64,000 nucleotides of DNA from contig CAIVZM010000022.1 of assembly GCA_903910385.1 (NCBI GenBank), positions 1 to 64,000 on the forward strand. Direction: 5' to 3'. Origin of the DNA: an uncultured Armatimonadota bacterium. GTDB taxonomy: Bacteria; Armatimonadota; Armatimonadia; Armatimonadales; Armatimonadaceae. Position 1 is the stretch's first letter. Each line of letters opens with the position of its first letter. The notes under the pieces are model-generated. The model did not search any database. It was given only the letters and a program-made list of their open reading frames with translations, and was not told where the DNA came from. A program made the position numbers and the translations under genes. Positions 1 to 7,715 of the stretch are shown here, one piece after another.

Positions 1-241
1 AAAGGCTGCAAGCGCCGTTCGTAAGATAGTGGAAGTAAACCCTGCCTATACCAGTCAAATTTGTTGCCGTTGTGGCAATATCGCCAAAAAACCATTGAAG
101 CAACGTTGGCATTTCTGTCCAATATGTTCGTTGTCGTTAGATAGAGACACCAACGCCGCTTTCAATATTCTTGCTCTGGGACTACAGAGCGTTGCAGATT
201 AATCTGCATAGAAGCCGCCGAATTTATTCGTGCGGAGTAGT
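1..241 (+). mobile_element. right end of an IS200/IS605-type element, with terminal hairpin
   Basis: The stop of tnpB is followed 12 bases later by an imperfect hairpin at 215-235: arms CCGC-CGAAT and ATTCG-T-GCGG around a TT loop, with one bulged T. Subterminal hairpins followed within a few bases by the cleavage site are the hallmark of IS200/IS605 right ends, and this region should also be the 3' part of the omega RNA. The likely boundary is at about 238-244 (GTAGTCAC). The exact cleavage point and left end cannot be determined because the element runs out of the window. Confidence 0.6.
2..202 (+). CDS. tnpB: TnpB/OrfB RNA-guided nuclease, C-terminal fragment (IS200/IS605 family)
   Basis: The last 66 codons of a TnpB-like protein are visible in frame 2, ending at TAA 200-202; the rest lies to the left of the window. 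Two Cys pairs (ICCRCG and FCPIC) form the zinc ribbon that interrupts the RuvC domain in this family. The DRDTNAA that follows carries the last RuvC catalytic Asp (family knowledge). TnpB proteins are guided by an omega RNA made from the 3' end of the gene and the right end of the element, and cut the target next to a short motif. The C-terminus looks intact, so nothing here suggests inactivation, but the other catalytic residues cannot be seen. Confidence 0.85.
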   Translation, partial: KAASAVRKIVEVNPAYTSQICCRCGNIAKKPLKQRWHFCPICSLSLDRDTNAAFNILALGLQSVAD

Positions 242-1224
242 CACTTGGGGAAGATTTGTTTCCAGTCACGCTTCATGCTGATAACCGTGAAGCCGTATTT
301 TGTGGCGGCGTTCAGGGAAAAATTGTCTTTTTCGGCGTAAGCGAATTCGCGTTCGGCATCGTCATGATTGACAAGAATCTGCAGGGAAGCGCTGGGACGT
401 CCCTGAGAGTAACGCATCATTGCAATATCGCCGCCCGAACGGACATTTCCTCCGACAAAGGCGGGACGAATTCCCAGATGCAATTCGATTCCGACTGGTT
501 TGCCGTCCTTATCATTGATTCGCGCGATACCGGGCTTACGATAGACATCAGTCTCTCCATTATTGTTGTAGCGGGTTTCCAGATTGATAGAACTGCCGAT
601 AATGTTCTGTCGAGGTATCCTGTAAAGCGCTGGAGCGAAGACGCGCATAAATTCCAGCGTTCCGCCGGAACAGAGGAAAATTTGGAACTTGTTTTCACGA
701 AGATACGTGAGCAGTTCCTGCATCGGTTGATAGTGCATCTCCGTAAAGGGTCGACCGGATTTTGGATGTCGCGCTGTGGAAAGCCACACACGAACCGCAT
801 CGGCGAACTCTTCTTCGGACAGTCCGGAATGAGAGGCAGCGAGAAGGCTGAGAATGTCTCTCTGCACATCCGCTGATTTGCCGTTTTTCATGGCGGCGCT
901 GACCCGGGCGATTGTTTCTCGCAGTGCGGCATCCGTCTTCGCTTTCCCCATCAGGCGAGATTTTGCAAATTCCGCTTCCACGGTTGGTTGCTCGCACCAG
1001 AGCGTCCCATCATTGTCAAACATGGCGATTCGCTCCGGTTCCTTGACATAGCCTTCGCCGGGGCTTACTGCACTGGTAACAAATCGAATGATCTTCTGTT
1101 TTACCGGCCCGTCGTTCCATGAGGGAAGAGGGTCATTCTGAGCGAATGTCCCGGAGGCGGATATAACAAGGCTTAATGTTGTGCAGATCAATCCTGCAAT
1201 GATACGGGAGGTGTAATTTATCAT
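241..1224 (-). CDS. secreted HAD-superfamily phosphatase
   Basis: A 327-residue protein with a cleavable signal peptide (hydrophobic residues 8-25, ending GTFAQ at 25-29). The HAD nucleophile motif DNDGT is at 70-74, a motif II Ser follows in CSGGT, and an acidic motif IV is seen in GGDIAMM. The family forms an aspartyl-phosphate on the first Asp of DxDGT and hydrolyses phosphomonoesters. The export signal argues for a periplasmic non-specific acid phosphatase rather than cytoplasmic SerB, although the fold is SerB-like. Its stop codon sits at the right end of the IS element, so insertion occurred exactly at the gene's 3' edge. The substrate is unknown. Confidence 0.8.
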   Translation of the reverse strand: MINYTSRIIAGLICTTLSLVISASGTFAQNDPLPSWNDGPVKQKIIRFVTSAVSPGEGYVKEPERIAMFDNDGTLWCEQPTVEAEFAKSRLMGKAKTDAALRETIARVSAAMKNGKSADVQRDILSLLAASHSGLSEEEFADAVRVWLSTARHPKSGRPFTEMHYQPMQELLTYLRENKFQIFLCSGGTLEFMRVFAPALYRIPRQNIIGSSINLETRYNNNGETDVYRKPGIARINDKDGKPVGIELHLGIRPAFVGGNVRSGGDIAMMRYSQGRPSASLQILVNHDDAEREFAYAEKDNFSLNAATKYGFTVISMKRDWKQIFPK

Positions 1225-1528
1225 CTATCGCTTTCCTGTAATTCTTGATTTCGATGCCATTGACACTTGTAAGATTATGACATTGCCCGATAACCCTGTG
1301 CATGTGAACCATAGAGTAATGGTGTGATGATTGCGACAGGCGAGCTTGTTGTAAAGTGATTATACATCCATGAAATCATAGCATGGTTGGTAATGACAAA
1401 ATGTCACAACGTCGAAGAGCGAATTGTCATATACCGGGTTGCCCGGTCGCCATTGACCGATAACCGATGGCAAGGGGGGTAGAGAGAATGAGATCAATCG
1501 CATTCCGTAGTCGATCTGTCAGACGGCT
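1225..1528. other. AT-rich intergenic stretch with a possible promoter and small palindromes
   Basis: No gene is visible. On the minus strand a TATAAT lies at 1364-1359, upstream of the HAD phosphatase, without a convincing -35. A small palindrome TGACA-AAA-TGTCA is at 1394-1406, and TGACA/TGTCA words recur around it (1260, 1278, 1427). A short GC hairpin ACCGGG-TTG-CCCGGT at 1433-1447 could end transcription from the isoaspartyl peptidase gene, but no T run follows on that strand. Confidence 0.35.
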
Positions 1529-2533
1529 CTAAAGGTCTTTTGCGTTCATCATGGTGTCAAATATTCCAATGTAGATGTCGCCGCTTTCCGTGACGACTCC
1601 GCGATACATGCCGGGCGTGTTGAAGGGCAAAGCGGCGTTTCCCTTCGAATCGAGCGCGATAAGACCGCCCTCTGCTCCCACTGCTTGCAAATCCTTCAAA
1701 ATGATATCGGAGGCGGCGCGATCCAGAGAGATTGCGCCATAGCGCATTCGTGCGGCGACATCGGAGGCGACCGCCCATCGGATAAAGAATTCGCCGTGCC
1801 CTGTGGTCGAGACGGCGCAGGTGGCGTTTTCCGCGAAGGTTCCCGCTCCGATGATGGGAGAGTCGCCGACGCGACCATATCGTTTTCCTGCCATACCACC
1901 CGTACTGGTTGCGGCTGCGAGAGACCCGGACCGATCACGGGCGACAGCGCCCACCGTTCCATGTTTTTCGACATCTTTTGTCGGATGATCGGACGGGTGG
2001 TAGGGGATAGTCGCTGTATTGATCGGACCACCGCCCAGAGCGCGTATTTGTTCCAACTGCGCGAGGCGACCGGGCGTCAGAAAGTAGGAGTTGTCAACTC
2101 TTTCCAGATTCTGGTCGATAGCGAACTCGTCGGCGCCGGGACCTGTTAGCATCACATAAGGCGACCGCTCCATAACTGACCGTGCGAGAGTGATCGGGTT
2201 TTTGACCCGGGTGACTCCGGTAACCGCCCCTGCCGTCCGTGTCGCGCCGTCCATGATGGATGCGTCGAGTTCGGCGTTACCGTTCAGGGCGAGAGATGCT
2301 CCCCGTCCTGCGTTGAATACCGGGTCATTTTCCATCTGGCGCACGGCGCTTTCGATGGCGTCCAGCGCCGAATCGCCGTTTTGTAGACGGGCATGCCCCG
2401 CACGTAAAGCGGTGACCAGTCCCTGTAGATAATCCGCTTTCCTCTGTGGAGAGAGATTTTCCGGGGTAATATCGCTCCCCGCGCCGCCGTGAATCGCAAT
2501 TACGACCTGAGTAATAAAGTCCATGTCCCGCAT
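1529..2533 (-). CDS. isoaspartyl peptidase / plant-type L-asparaginase
   Basis: A 334-residue Ntn-hydrolase of the asparaginase 2 family. These enzymes are made as one chain and cleave themselves before a Thr that becomes the nucleophile of the beta subunit. Here the cleavage site is in KHGTVGAVA, with Thr193. The N-terminal IHGGAG (14-19), the GRGAS and GAVTGV stretches and the substrate-binding GGMAGKRYGRVGDSPI segment also fit. The product hydrolyses isoaspartyl dipeptides and L-asparagine in the cytoplasm; there is no signal peptide. The start may be Met4 (2524) rather than Met1. The gene diverges from the DUF1802 gene across only 44 bp. Confidence 0.9.
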   Translation of the reverse strand: MRDMDFITQVVIAIHGGAGSDITPENLSPQRKADYLQGLVTALRAGHARLQNGDSALDAIESAVRQMENDPVFNAGRGASLALNGNAELDASIMDGATRTAGAVTGVTRVKNPITLARSVMERSPYVMLTGPGADEFAIDQNLERVDNSYFLTPGRLAQLEQIRALGGGPINTATIPYHPSDHPTKDVEKHGTVGAVARDRSGSLAAATSTGGMAGKRYGRVGDSPIIGAGTFAENATCAVSTTGHGEFFIRWAVASDVAARMRYGAISLDRAASDIILKDLQAVGAEGGLIALDSKGNAALPFNTPGMYRGVVTESGDIYIGIFDTMMNAKDL

Positions 2534-2559
2534 TTTACCCGTTTACATTGATCAAGCGA

Positions 2560-2565
2560 TATAAT
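2560..2565 (+). promoter_or_regulatory. -10 element of a near-leaderless promoter
   Basis: A perfect TATAAT lies 12 bases before ATG 2578, so transcription would begin about five bases upstream of that codon. A TTTACA 12 bases upstream is too close to be a normal -35. The position argues against the upstream TTG (2548) as the start, because the -10 falls inside that extended reading frame. Confidence 0.5.
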
Positions 2566-2577
2566 CTTGCCGTATCA

Positions 2578-3192
2578 ATGAATAATTTTGAAGGCGAAAT
2601 CTCAAACCCGGAGTTGCTGTCAGACGCCTTGAAAGAGTGGTCTGTGACGGTTCGCGCTCTCAGGGAAGGACGACAAGTTTTTCTGCTACGGAAGGGGGGG
2701 ATTCTGGATTCGGAAGGCGTATTCGATGTTCGAAACCGGAATGTCCTTCTCTTTCCGACCTATCTGCACGAAGACGAGCAACGAGAAGCCCTTCAACCCT
2801 GTTATCGGCAATGGCTGACCGAAGAATCCCGGCGTCGGCCGACCAGCGATATGGAACGCATTTCAGCATGGGGACATATTACCGGGGTATGTGAGGTGAA
2901 AAACCCGAATGCGCTCTATGCTCTTTCGAGTCAGCACATCTTTTCCGATTCTTTCCTGAAGTATCGTATTGAGAGCGCGCCGGAAAAGCCGCTCTACGCC
3001 CTTTTCATTCGCGCCTATGAACTTGCAAATCCGGTCGAAATCCCCATGGAAATGGATTATTACGGTTGCAAGTCATGGATAACGCTAATGGAACCGGTCA
3101 GGACGTGGGAAGCGAGCGCCGCCTTGTCCGTAAGGACCTATGAAGAGCGCGTTCGCGTCATTCGCGCCCGTTTGACGCAATCGAATAACTGA
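2578..3192 (+). CDS. DUF1802 family protein
   Basis: A 204-residue protein counted from ATG 2578; an upstream TTG would add ten residues but overlaps the TATAAT. The early segment ALKEWSVTVRALREGRQ, the LLRKGGI motif and the following LFPTYLHE are the signatures of DUF1802, a family of unknown function. No signal peptide or membrane span is seen. It is divergent from the isoaspartyl peptidase gene and has no obvious operon partner. The function cannot be assigned from the sequence. Confidence 0.75.
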   Translation: MNNFEGEISNPELLSDALKEWSVTVRALREGRQVFLLRKGGILDSEGVFDVRNRNVLLFPTYLHEDEQREALQPCYRQWLTEESRRRPTSDMERISAWGHITGVCEVKNPNALYALSSQHIFSDSFLKYRIESAPEKPLYALFIRAYELANPVEIPMEMDYYGCKSWITLMEPVRTWEASAALSVRTYEERVRVIRARLTQSNN

Positions 3193-3782
3193 CATAGTCG
3201 ACATAATAGTCGATGCAAAAAAAGAGAAGTTCAAAGGCGATTCGTGTTCCGGCATCGAGTCGGTGTGATGGATAATTCCGCGAATGTATAGTGATCTATT
3301 AAGGAGAAAACCGCCGATGCCGTACCTGCAATTATATTTGCCAGAAATGACAACGGAAAAAACAGGAAGTCGACCGTAGCTTGACCGACACTGTTCAGAA
3401 AGCGCTACACCTACCGCCGCAGTTGCGTTGTGAGACCGTCGTCCACTTTTTGCCCTAAAGATTTTTTGCTCTACGAACTGTACGATGTCGCTATCGGTGG
3501 GTTCAACTATCTACCGATAAGCGAGGGATTCTATCTTGCGATTGCTGGTGGTGGGGATGCTGACACCGGAACGGCGCAGGTCGCTTAACCGGGAACTCAC
3601 GTCTTTGCTGGCGTGTCAGTTCGCTATGCCGCTGCAGCGTCTGAATCGGATACATTATCCATTTTCATCGATTAGAACCTGAGGATTATTCCATAGGAGC
3701 TCGCTTTTATGATGATATCCATAAGTAGCCTGTACTCGGAAGTCGTCCAACAAGAACGATAATTTTAGAAGGAAATTCGCCT
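3193..3782. other. 590-bp gap holding a decayed gene
   Basis: The only recognisable content is the broken tautomerase-like gene at 3317-3675. Upstream is a good ribosome site (AAGGAG at 3301-3306) before its ATG. The last 100 bases probably hold the promoter of the metallo-hydrolase gene, whose ribosome site AGAAGGA begins at about 3768. Confidence 0.5.
3317..3675 (+). pseudogene. broken tautomerase-like gene (two frameshifts and one stop)
   Basis: ATG 3317 has a good ribosome site and opens MPYLQLYLPE, with Pro directly after the initiator Met, as in 4-oxalocrotonate tautomerase-type enzymes, where Pro1 is the catalytic base. The first frame stops at 3377. Removing one A from the A6 run near 3358 continues into SLTDTVQKALHL and ETVVHFLP, which resembles the helix and strand that follow in tautomerases. 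Removing one C near 3454 continues through KDFLLYELYDVAIGG. An in-frame TAA at 3588-3590 is then followed by GTHVFAGVSVRYAAA up to TAG 3675. Corrected length is 119 codons. Both shifts fall in homopolymers, so assembly error is possible. The second half does not clearly match the family. Confidence 0.45.
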
Positions 3783-4523
3783 ATGCCCGCTCACCTTCCC
3801 GCCGGAATGCAAATTACCTGGCTCGGCCACTCTACTTTTCTGGTCACCCTTCCCAATGGCAAGCGTCTGTTATTGGATCCCTGGATCATCGGAAATCCCT
3901 CCTGCCCACCGGAGAAGAAGGACGTCGGGCCAATCGATCTAATGTTGATCACCCACGGGCATAGCGACCATATCAGCGACGCCGTATCCGTCGCGATGAC
4001 GACAAACTGTCAGGTGGTCGCTATGTTTGAAATCATGGTCTACCTTACCGATCAGGGCGTTCCCGCCGCTAATGTTCAGGGTATGAATAAGGGTGGGAGT
4101 GTCTCTTTACCCGAATTTGGAATCACCGTGACCATGACCCACGCAATCCACTCCTCTGGAATCGACGCCAGTGGGGCGCGGCTCTATGGCGGAGAGGCGG
4201 CAGGAATAGTTGTCACTCTGGAAGACGGTTTCGCCTTTTATTTTGCGGGGGACACCGCCCTGTTCTCGGATATGGCGCTTATTTCGGAGCTCTACTCGCC
4301 GAAACTGGCATTTCTGCCGATTGGCGACCGCTTCACGATGGGGCCGAAGGAAGCGGCGCGAGCGGTTCGTTTTCTGTCCAGCGTCGAGATGGTGATTCCG
4401 ATGCACTACGGAACTTTCCCCATGCTGACAGGAACTCCGGCGGATTTGAAAGCGGAAATGGCGAAAATCGGAGTGCAGGCGGAAGCGCTGACGCTACAGG
4501 CAGGGGAGACCCTTATTGGTTGA
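3783..4523 (+). CDS. UPF0173 family metal-dependent hydrolase
   Basis: A 246-residue metallo-beta-lactamase-fold protein. The zinc motif HGHSDH is at 58-63, the N-terminal strand reads ITWLGHSTFL, and further metal ligands are expected at the later His and Asp of FAGDTALFSD and MHYGTFP. The length and the WLGHS opening match UPF0173 (YtkL-like) proteins, which are cytoplasmic hydrolases of unknown substrate. The start has the ribosome site AGAAGGA. The TPR gene follows after a short gap and may be cotranscribed. Confidence 0.85.
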   Translation: MPAHLPAGMQITWLGHSTFLVTLPNGKRLLLDPWIIGNPSCPPEKKDVGPIDLMLITHGHSDHISDAVSVAMTTNCQVVAMFEIMVYLTDQGVPAANVQGMNKGGSVSLPEFGITVTMTHAIHSSGIDASGARLYGGEAAGIVVTLEDGFAFYFAGDTALFSDMALISELYSPKLAFLPIGDRFTMGPKEAARAVRFLSSVEMVIPMHYGTFPMLTGTPADLKAEMAKIGVQAEALTLQAGETLIG

Positions 4524-4559
4524 CCCAGAAACGCTGACCTTTTGAGTCCGGAGCAGTCC

Positions 4560-5078
4560 ATGCAACAATCTTTGAAGGACGAAGTAAATCATCTCGCGGT
4601 AACGGCTCTGCGAAAAGAGGCGGCAGAGTTCTCTGACGTCGCCCGACAACGGCTGGAAGTCGGCGATATGCAGGATGCCGCCGCGTATTTCGCGATGTCG
4701 TTGGAACTGTACCCGACCGCAGAGGCGCATACCGGTCTGGCGGTAACGCTGGCGTCCCGTGGACAATGGGAAGATGCAATCACCGAATGCCATCGGGCGA
4801 TTGCGCTGGAACCTGATCTGGGCAACTCTTACAATGATATCGCCGTTTACACCGCAGAACTCGGAAGCATACATGAAGCTCTTGAATGGCTGGATCGTGC
4901 GCTTTTCGCTCCGCGTTATGACTGTCGTCACTACGCTCACTACCATCGGGGACGATTATTAGAACAGCTGGGGCGATTTGTGGAAGCCAAGAACGCCTAC
5001 GCTCAATCGGCGGCGCTGGAACCGAATTGGGAACCTGCCACCATCGGTCTTCGTCGGGTGCAGGGGTGGTTGAATTGA
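4560..5078 (+). CDS. TPR-repeat protein
   Basis: A 172-residue protein made mainly of tetratricopeptide-like helices. Residues 25-160 contain repeated patterns such as AAYFAMSLELYPTAEAHTGLA, AITECHRAIALEPDLGNSYNDIA and ALEWLDRALFAPRYDCRHY. TPR arrays are protein-binding scaffolds. ATG 4560 is preferred over the TTG at 4542 because GGAG lies at 4549-4552 with seven bases of spacing. There is no signal peptide or membrane span. It follows the hydrolase gene by about 36 bases and precedes the NAD(P)HX repair gene; the partner protein is unknown. Confidence 0.75.
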   Translation: MQQSLKDEVNHLAVTALRKEAAEFSDVARQRLEVGDMQDAAAYFAMSLELYPTAEAHTGLAVTLASRGQWEDAITECHRAIALEPDLGNSYNDIAVYTAELGSIHEALEWLDRALFAPRYDCRHYAHYHRGRLLEQLGRFVEAKNAYAQSAALEPNWEPATIGLRRVQGWLN

Positions 5079-5169
5079 CGCGAGTTTACTGCCCTCCGGT
5101 ACACACAGGCATTCCTGTGAAACCTGTCATGGTTCCTGACACAGCAATTCGATCTGGAGGTCTTCTGCG

Positions 5170-6762
5170 ATGAAAGTGGCGACAGCCGCTCAAATGCGAG
5201 CCATTGATCAACAATACATTGAAAACGCCGGTATTCCCGGTGTCGTCCTGATGGAGACTGCAGGTGAGGCGCTGGCGCAGGCGTGCATTGAGGAGTTAGG
5301 ATCGGATGCCATCGGGAAACGGATTGCCATCTTCTGTGGGAATGGAAACAATGGAGGGGATGGTTTCGTCGCTGCGCGACGACTCGCGAATGCAAGAGCC
5401 CGGGTGACAATCTTTCTGGCAGGAACCCCCGATAAACTGAAAGGCGATGCTCGTATTCATTTCGCGCCGCTGAAAATCAGTGATGTACGAATCATCCCGG
5501 TATCGGATAGCGCGTTCGAACGTGCGGTCATGGAACCCTTTGATCTGATCTGTGACGCTTTACTCGGCACGGGCGCTCGCAGTCCTCTTGGTGGTTCAAT
5601 TGGTCTGCTGATAACGCATCTGGTAGAAATGGCGGAAGGCGGTGTCCCGGTCATATCCGCCGATATTCCCTCGGGAGTGGACGCCGACACTGGGAAACTC
5701 GTCGATTTCGTCGCCGCTCCCGCGAAGCGAACTGTGACGTTCGCTCTCCCAAAGCCGGGGCTATTGCTTTATCCGGGCGCGTCATATGCCGGTAGAATCA
5801 CCGTGGCTGATATCGGCATTCCTCGCGCACTGCTAGCCGATAACTCGGAGTTGACTCAGGAAATTACGACGCAAGAACTTCTCCGGACGTGGCTGCCGGA
5901 GCGCAAGCAGAACCGGGATGCGAACAAAGGTTCCTTTGGAACAGTCCTGGTGATCGCCGGGTCGGCGGGCATGATGGGAGCGGCGGCGCTGACAGCGGTC
6001 GCCGCACTTCGCGCCGGAGCGGGTCTGGTCATGCTGGCGGTTCCCCACAGCCTGCTCGATACCGCCGCCGCCCTTGCCCCGGAAGTCATATTGCGAACGT
6101 TGCCGGAGACGCCGGAACGGACGCATGGCGGACCGGATGCGCTGGAAACCGCGCTTGCGTTGGCGGATAAAGCGGATGCCATCGCCATGGGGCCAGGCAT
6201 GAGCGGAAACCCTGCCGTGGCGTCTTTCGTTCAACCGTTCGTTCGTCGTGTAGTTAAACCCATCGTGGTTGACGCCGATGGGTTGAACGCTTTGACTTCC
6301 TCGCTTACTTCGGTGCGTTATCGGGGTGCGACTCCTACTGTTCTTACGCCGCACCCTGGTGAAATGTCTCGCCTGCTCGGAATCACCAATCAGGAGGTGC
6401 AGTCGGACAGAATAGGTGCGGTGACCCGATGCGCCGCGACATTCAAGGCAGTCACTTTGCTCAAAGGGGCGCGTACTCTGGTTGCAACTCCTGAGGGTAA
6501 GTTGTCCTATAACCGGACTGGCTCACCGGCTTCCGCAACCGCGGGTTCTGGCGATGTGCTGACCGGAATCATCGCCGCTTATCTCGCTCAGGAGCTTTCC
6601 GCTGATAACGCCGCTCGCGCTGGGGCTTACATTCATGCTCTGGCAGGCGAAATCGCTGCTGAGGAACTCGGTACTGCAGGAGTTATTGCATCGGATATCT
6701 GCTATAATATTCCACGCGCCAGACAACGGTTATATGAAAGGGACGACTTGGACGACCTATGA
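5170..6762 (+). CDS. nnr: bifunctional NAD(P)HX epimerase / ADP-dependent NAD(P)HX dehydratase
   Basis: A 530-residue fusion of the two NAD(P)HX repair activities. The YjeF-N epimerase half (about 1-215) has GNGNNGGDGF at 57-66, DALLGTGARS and the PSGVDADTG loop. The ribokinase-like dehydratase half (about 225-520) has KGSFGTVLVIAGS, a GPGMSG turn, VDADGLN, LTPHPGE and the ATP/ADP site GSPASATAGSGDVLTG. Together they reverse hydration damage of NADH and NADPH in the cytoplasm. The start follows the ribosome site CTGGAGG. The stop overlaps the ATG of the next FHA gene (ATGA), so the housekeeping repair gene is translationally coupled to the signalling island. Confidence 0.95.
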   Translation: MKVATAAQMRAIDQQYIENAGIPGVVLMETAGEALAQACIEELGSDAIGKRIAIFCGNGNNGGDGFVAARRLANARARVTIFLAGTPDKLKGDARIHFAPLKISDVRIIPVSDSAFERAVMEPFDLICDALLGTGARSPLGGSIGLLITHLVEMAEGGVPVISADIPSGVDADTGKLVDFVAAPAKRTVTFALPKPGLLLYPGASYAGRITVADIGIPRALLADNSELTQEITTQELLRTWLPERKQNRDANKGSFGTVLVIAGSAGMMGAAALTAVAALRAGAGLVMLAVPHSLLDTAAALAPEVILRTLPETPERTHGGPDALETALALADKADAIAMGPGMSGNPAVASFVQPFVRRVVKPIVVDADGLNALTSSLTSVRYRGATPTVLTPHPGEMSRLLGITNQEVQSDRIGAVTRCAATFKAVTLLKGARTLVATPEGKLSYNRTGSPASATAGSGDVLTGIIAAYLAQELSADNAARAGAYIHALAGEIAAEELGTAGVIASDICYNIPRARQRLYERDDLDDL

Positions 6763-7691
6763 GAATTCGCAAATGCGTTTATCTCGCCGTTTTTCTGACG
6801 CTCAGCGTACAGTTAGCGGGAGCGCAAGCGCCGAAACAGGATATTGCTACGCCAACGCCAGCGATAAAAGACCCGAAGCCGGCAGCGACCCCTGCAAAGC
6901 CCGTCGCTTCAGGGAAAGGGGAACCTTCTCCCGCTTCCGTCACGTCGCCCGGAGCTTCCGTCGCTGCAAGCGCGAGCAAAGCGGATAAAACAGTCGCTCC
7001 TTCGGTGGTGATATCGGCGGGCGCGACGCCTTCCCCCGCCGCAACAGTCACCACATCCAAAGGAGAGAACATTACCATTACAGTCAATGCCCCCCCGCCC
7101 GTGGAACCCGTGAAATCGAATAACTGGGCGGCTGGCGTCATTGGAATCGCTTTGATGGGCGGATTAGGCTACTTCGGCTGGCGATACGCTCAAAAACGCG
7201 GGATGTCGGTGCCGGACGCTCTTCAGAAAATGGGCGTCGAAATGCCGCAGGACAGTAATAGTCTTGGCGCACGCCCACTGAAGCCGATTTTCGCGCCGGA
7301 ACCGCCACTGCCTTCGCTGGCGGAACTGCCGGTGGTAGGTCCAGCGCCCCGCGCGGTCGTCGCTCCCGGCGCAAGTTCCTCTGTCGAGCAAGCCTACGCC
7401 GGTTCTCCTCGTTTGCTGGGAATGGAGGGGGCTTTTGCTGGCGAATCGCTTGAGTTGACCGAAGGTTTCACTCTGGGGCGAGAAGCGGAAAATACGCTCG
7501 CCATTACTCAGGATAATGCGGTTTCGCGTCGTCATGCGATTATAGAACAGGTCAATGGGGTATGGAATATTAAGGACGCTGGCTCCTCCAACGGCACCTA
7601 TGTCAATGGCGTTCGCATCGACGGCGTTCAAAATTTGCAAACCAGCGACGAAATACAGATCGGATCGTCCGTGTTCCGGTTCGAAAGTTAG
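6759..7691 (+). CDS. single-pass membrane protein with cytoplasmic FHA domain
   Basis: A 310-residue protein. Residues 1-23 form a signal peptide. Residues 24-120 are a low-complexity Ala/Pro/Lys/Ser stalk. A transmembrane helix at about 124-145 (WAAGVIGIALMGGLGYFGW) is followed by a linker and a C-terminal FHA domain (about 215-310) with LGRE, SRRHA and SSNGTYVNG, the residues that contact phospho-Thr in the family. The predicted topology is outside stalk, inside FHA. It shares a 4-bp ATGA overlap with the NAD(P)HX repair gene and lies 24 bp before the next FHA gene. It may anchor a kinase substrate at the membrane (inference). Confidence 0.85.
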   Translation: MRIRKCVYLAVFLTLSVQLAGAQAPKQDIATPTPAIKDPKPAATPAKPVASGKGEPSPASVTSPGASVAASASKADKTVAPSVVISAGATPSPAATVTTSKGENITITVNAPPPVEPVKSNNWAAGVIGIALMGGLGYFGWRYAQKRGMSVPDALQKMGVEMPQDSNSLGARPLKPIFAPEPPLPSLAELPVVGPAPRAVVAPGASSSVEQAYAGSPRLLGMEGAFAGESLELTEGFTLGREAENTLAITQDNAVSRRHAIIEQVNGVWNIKDAGSSNGTYVNGVRIDGVQNLQTSDEIQIGSSVFRFES

Positions 7692-7715
7692 AGAAATCAG
7701 GGATAGATCATTTAC

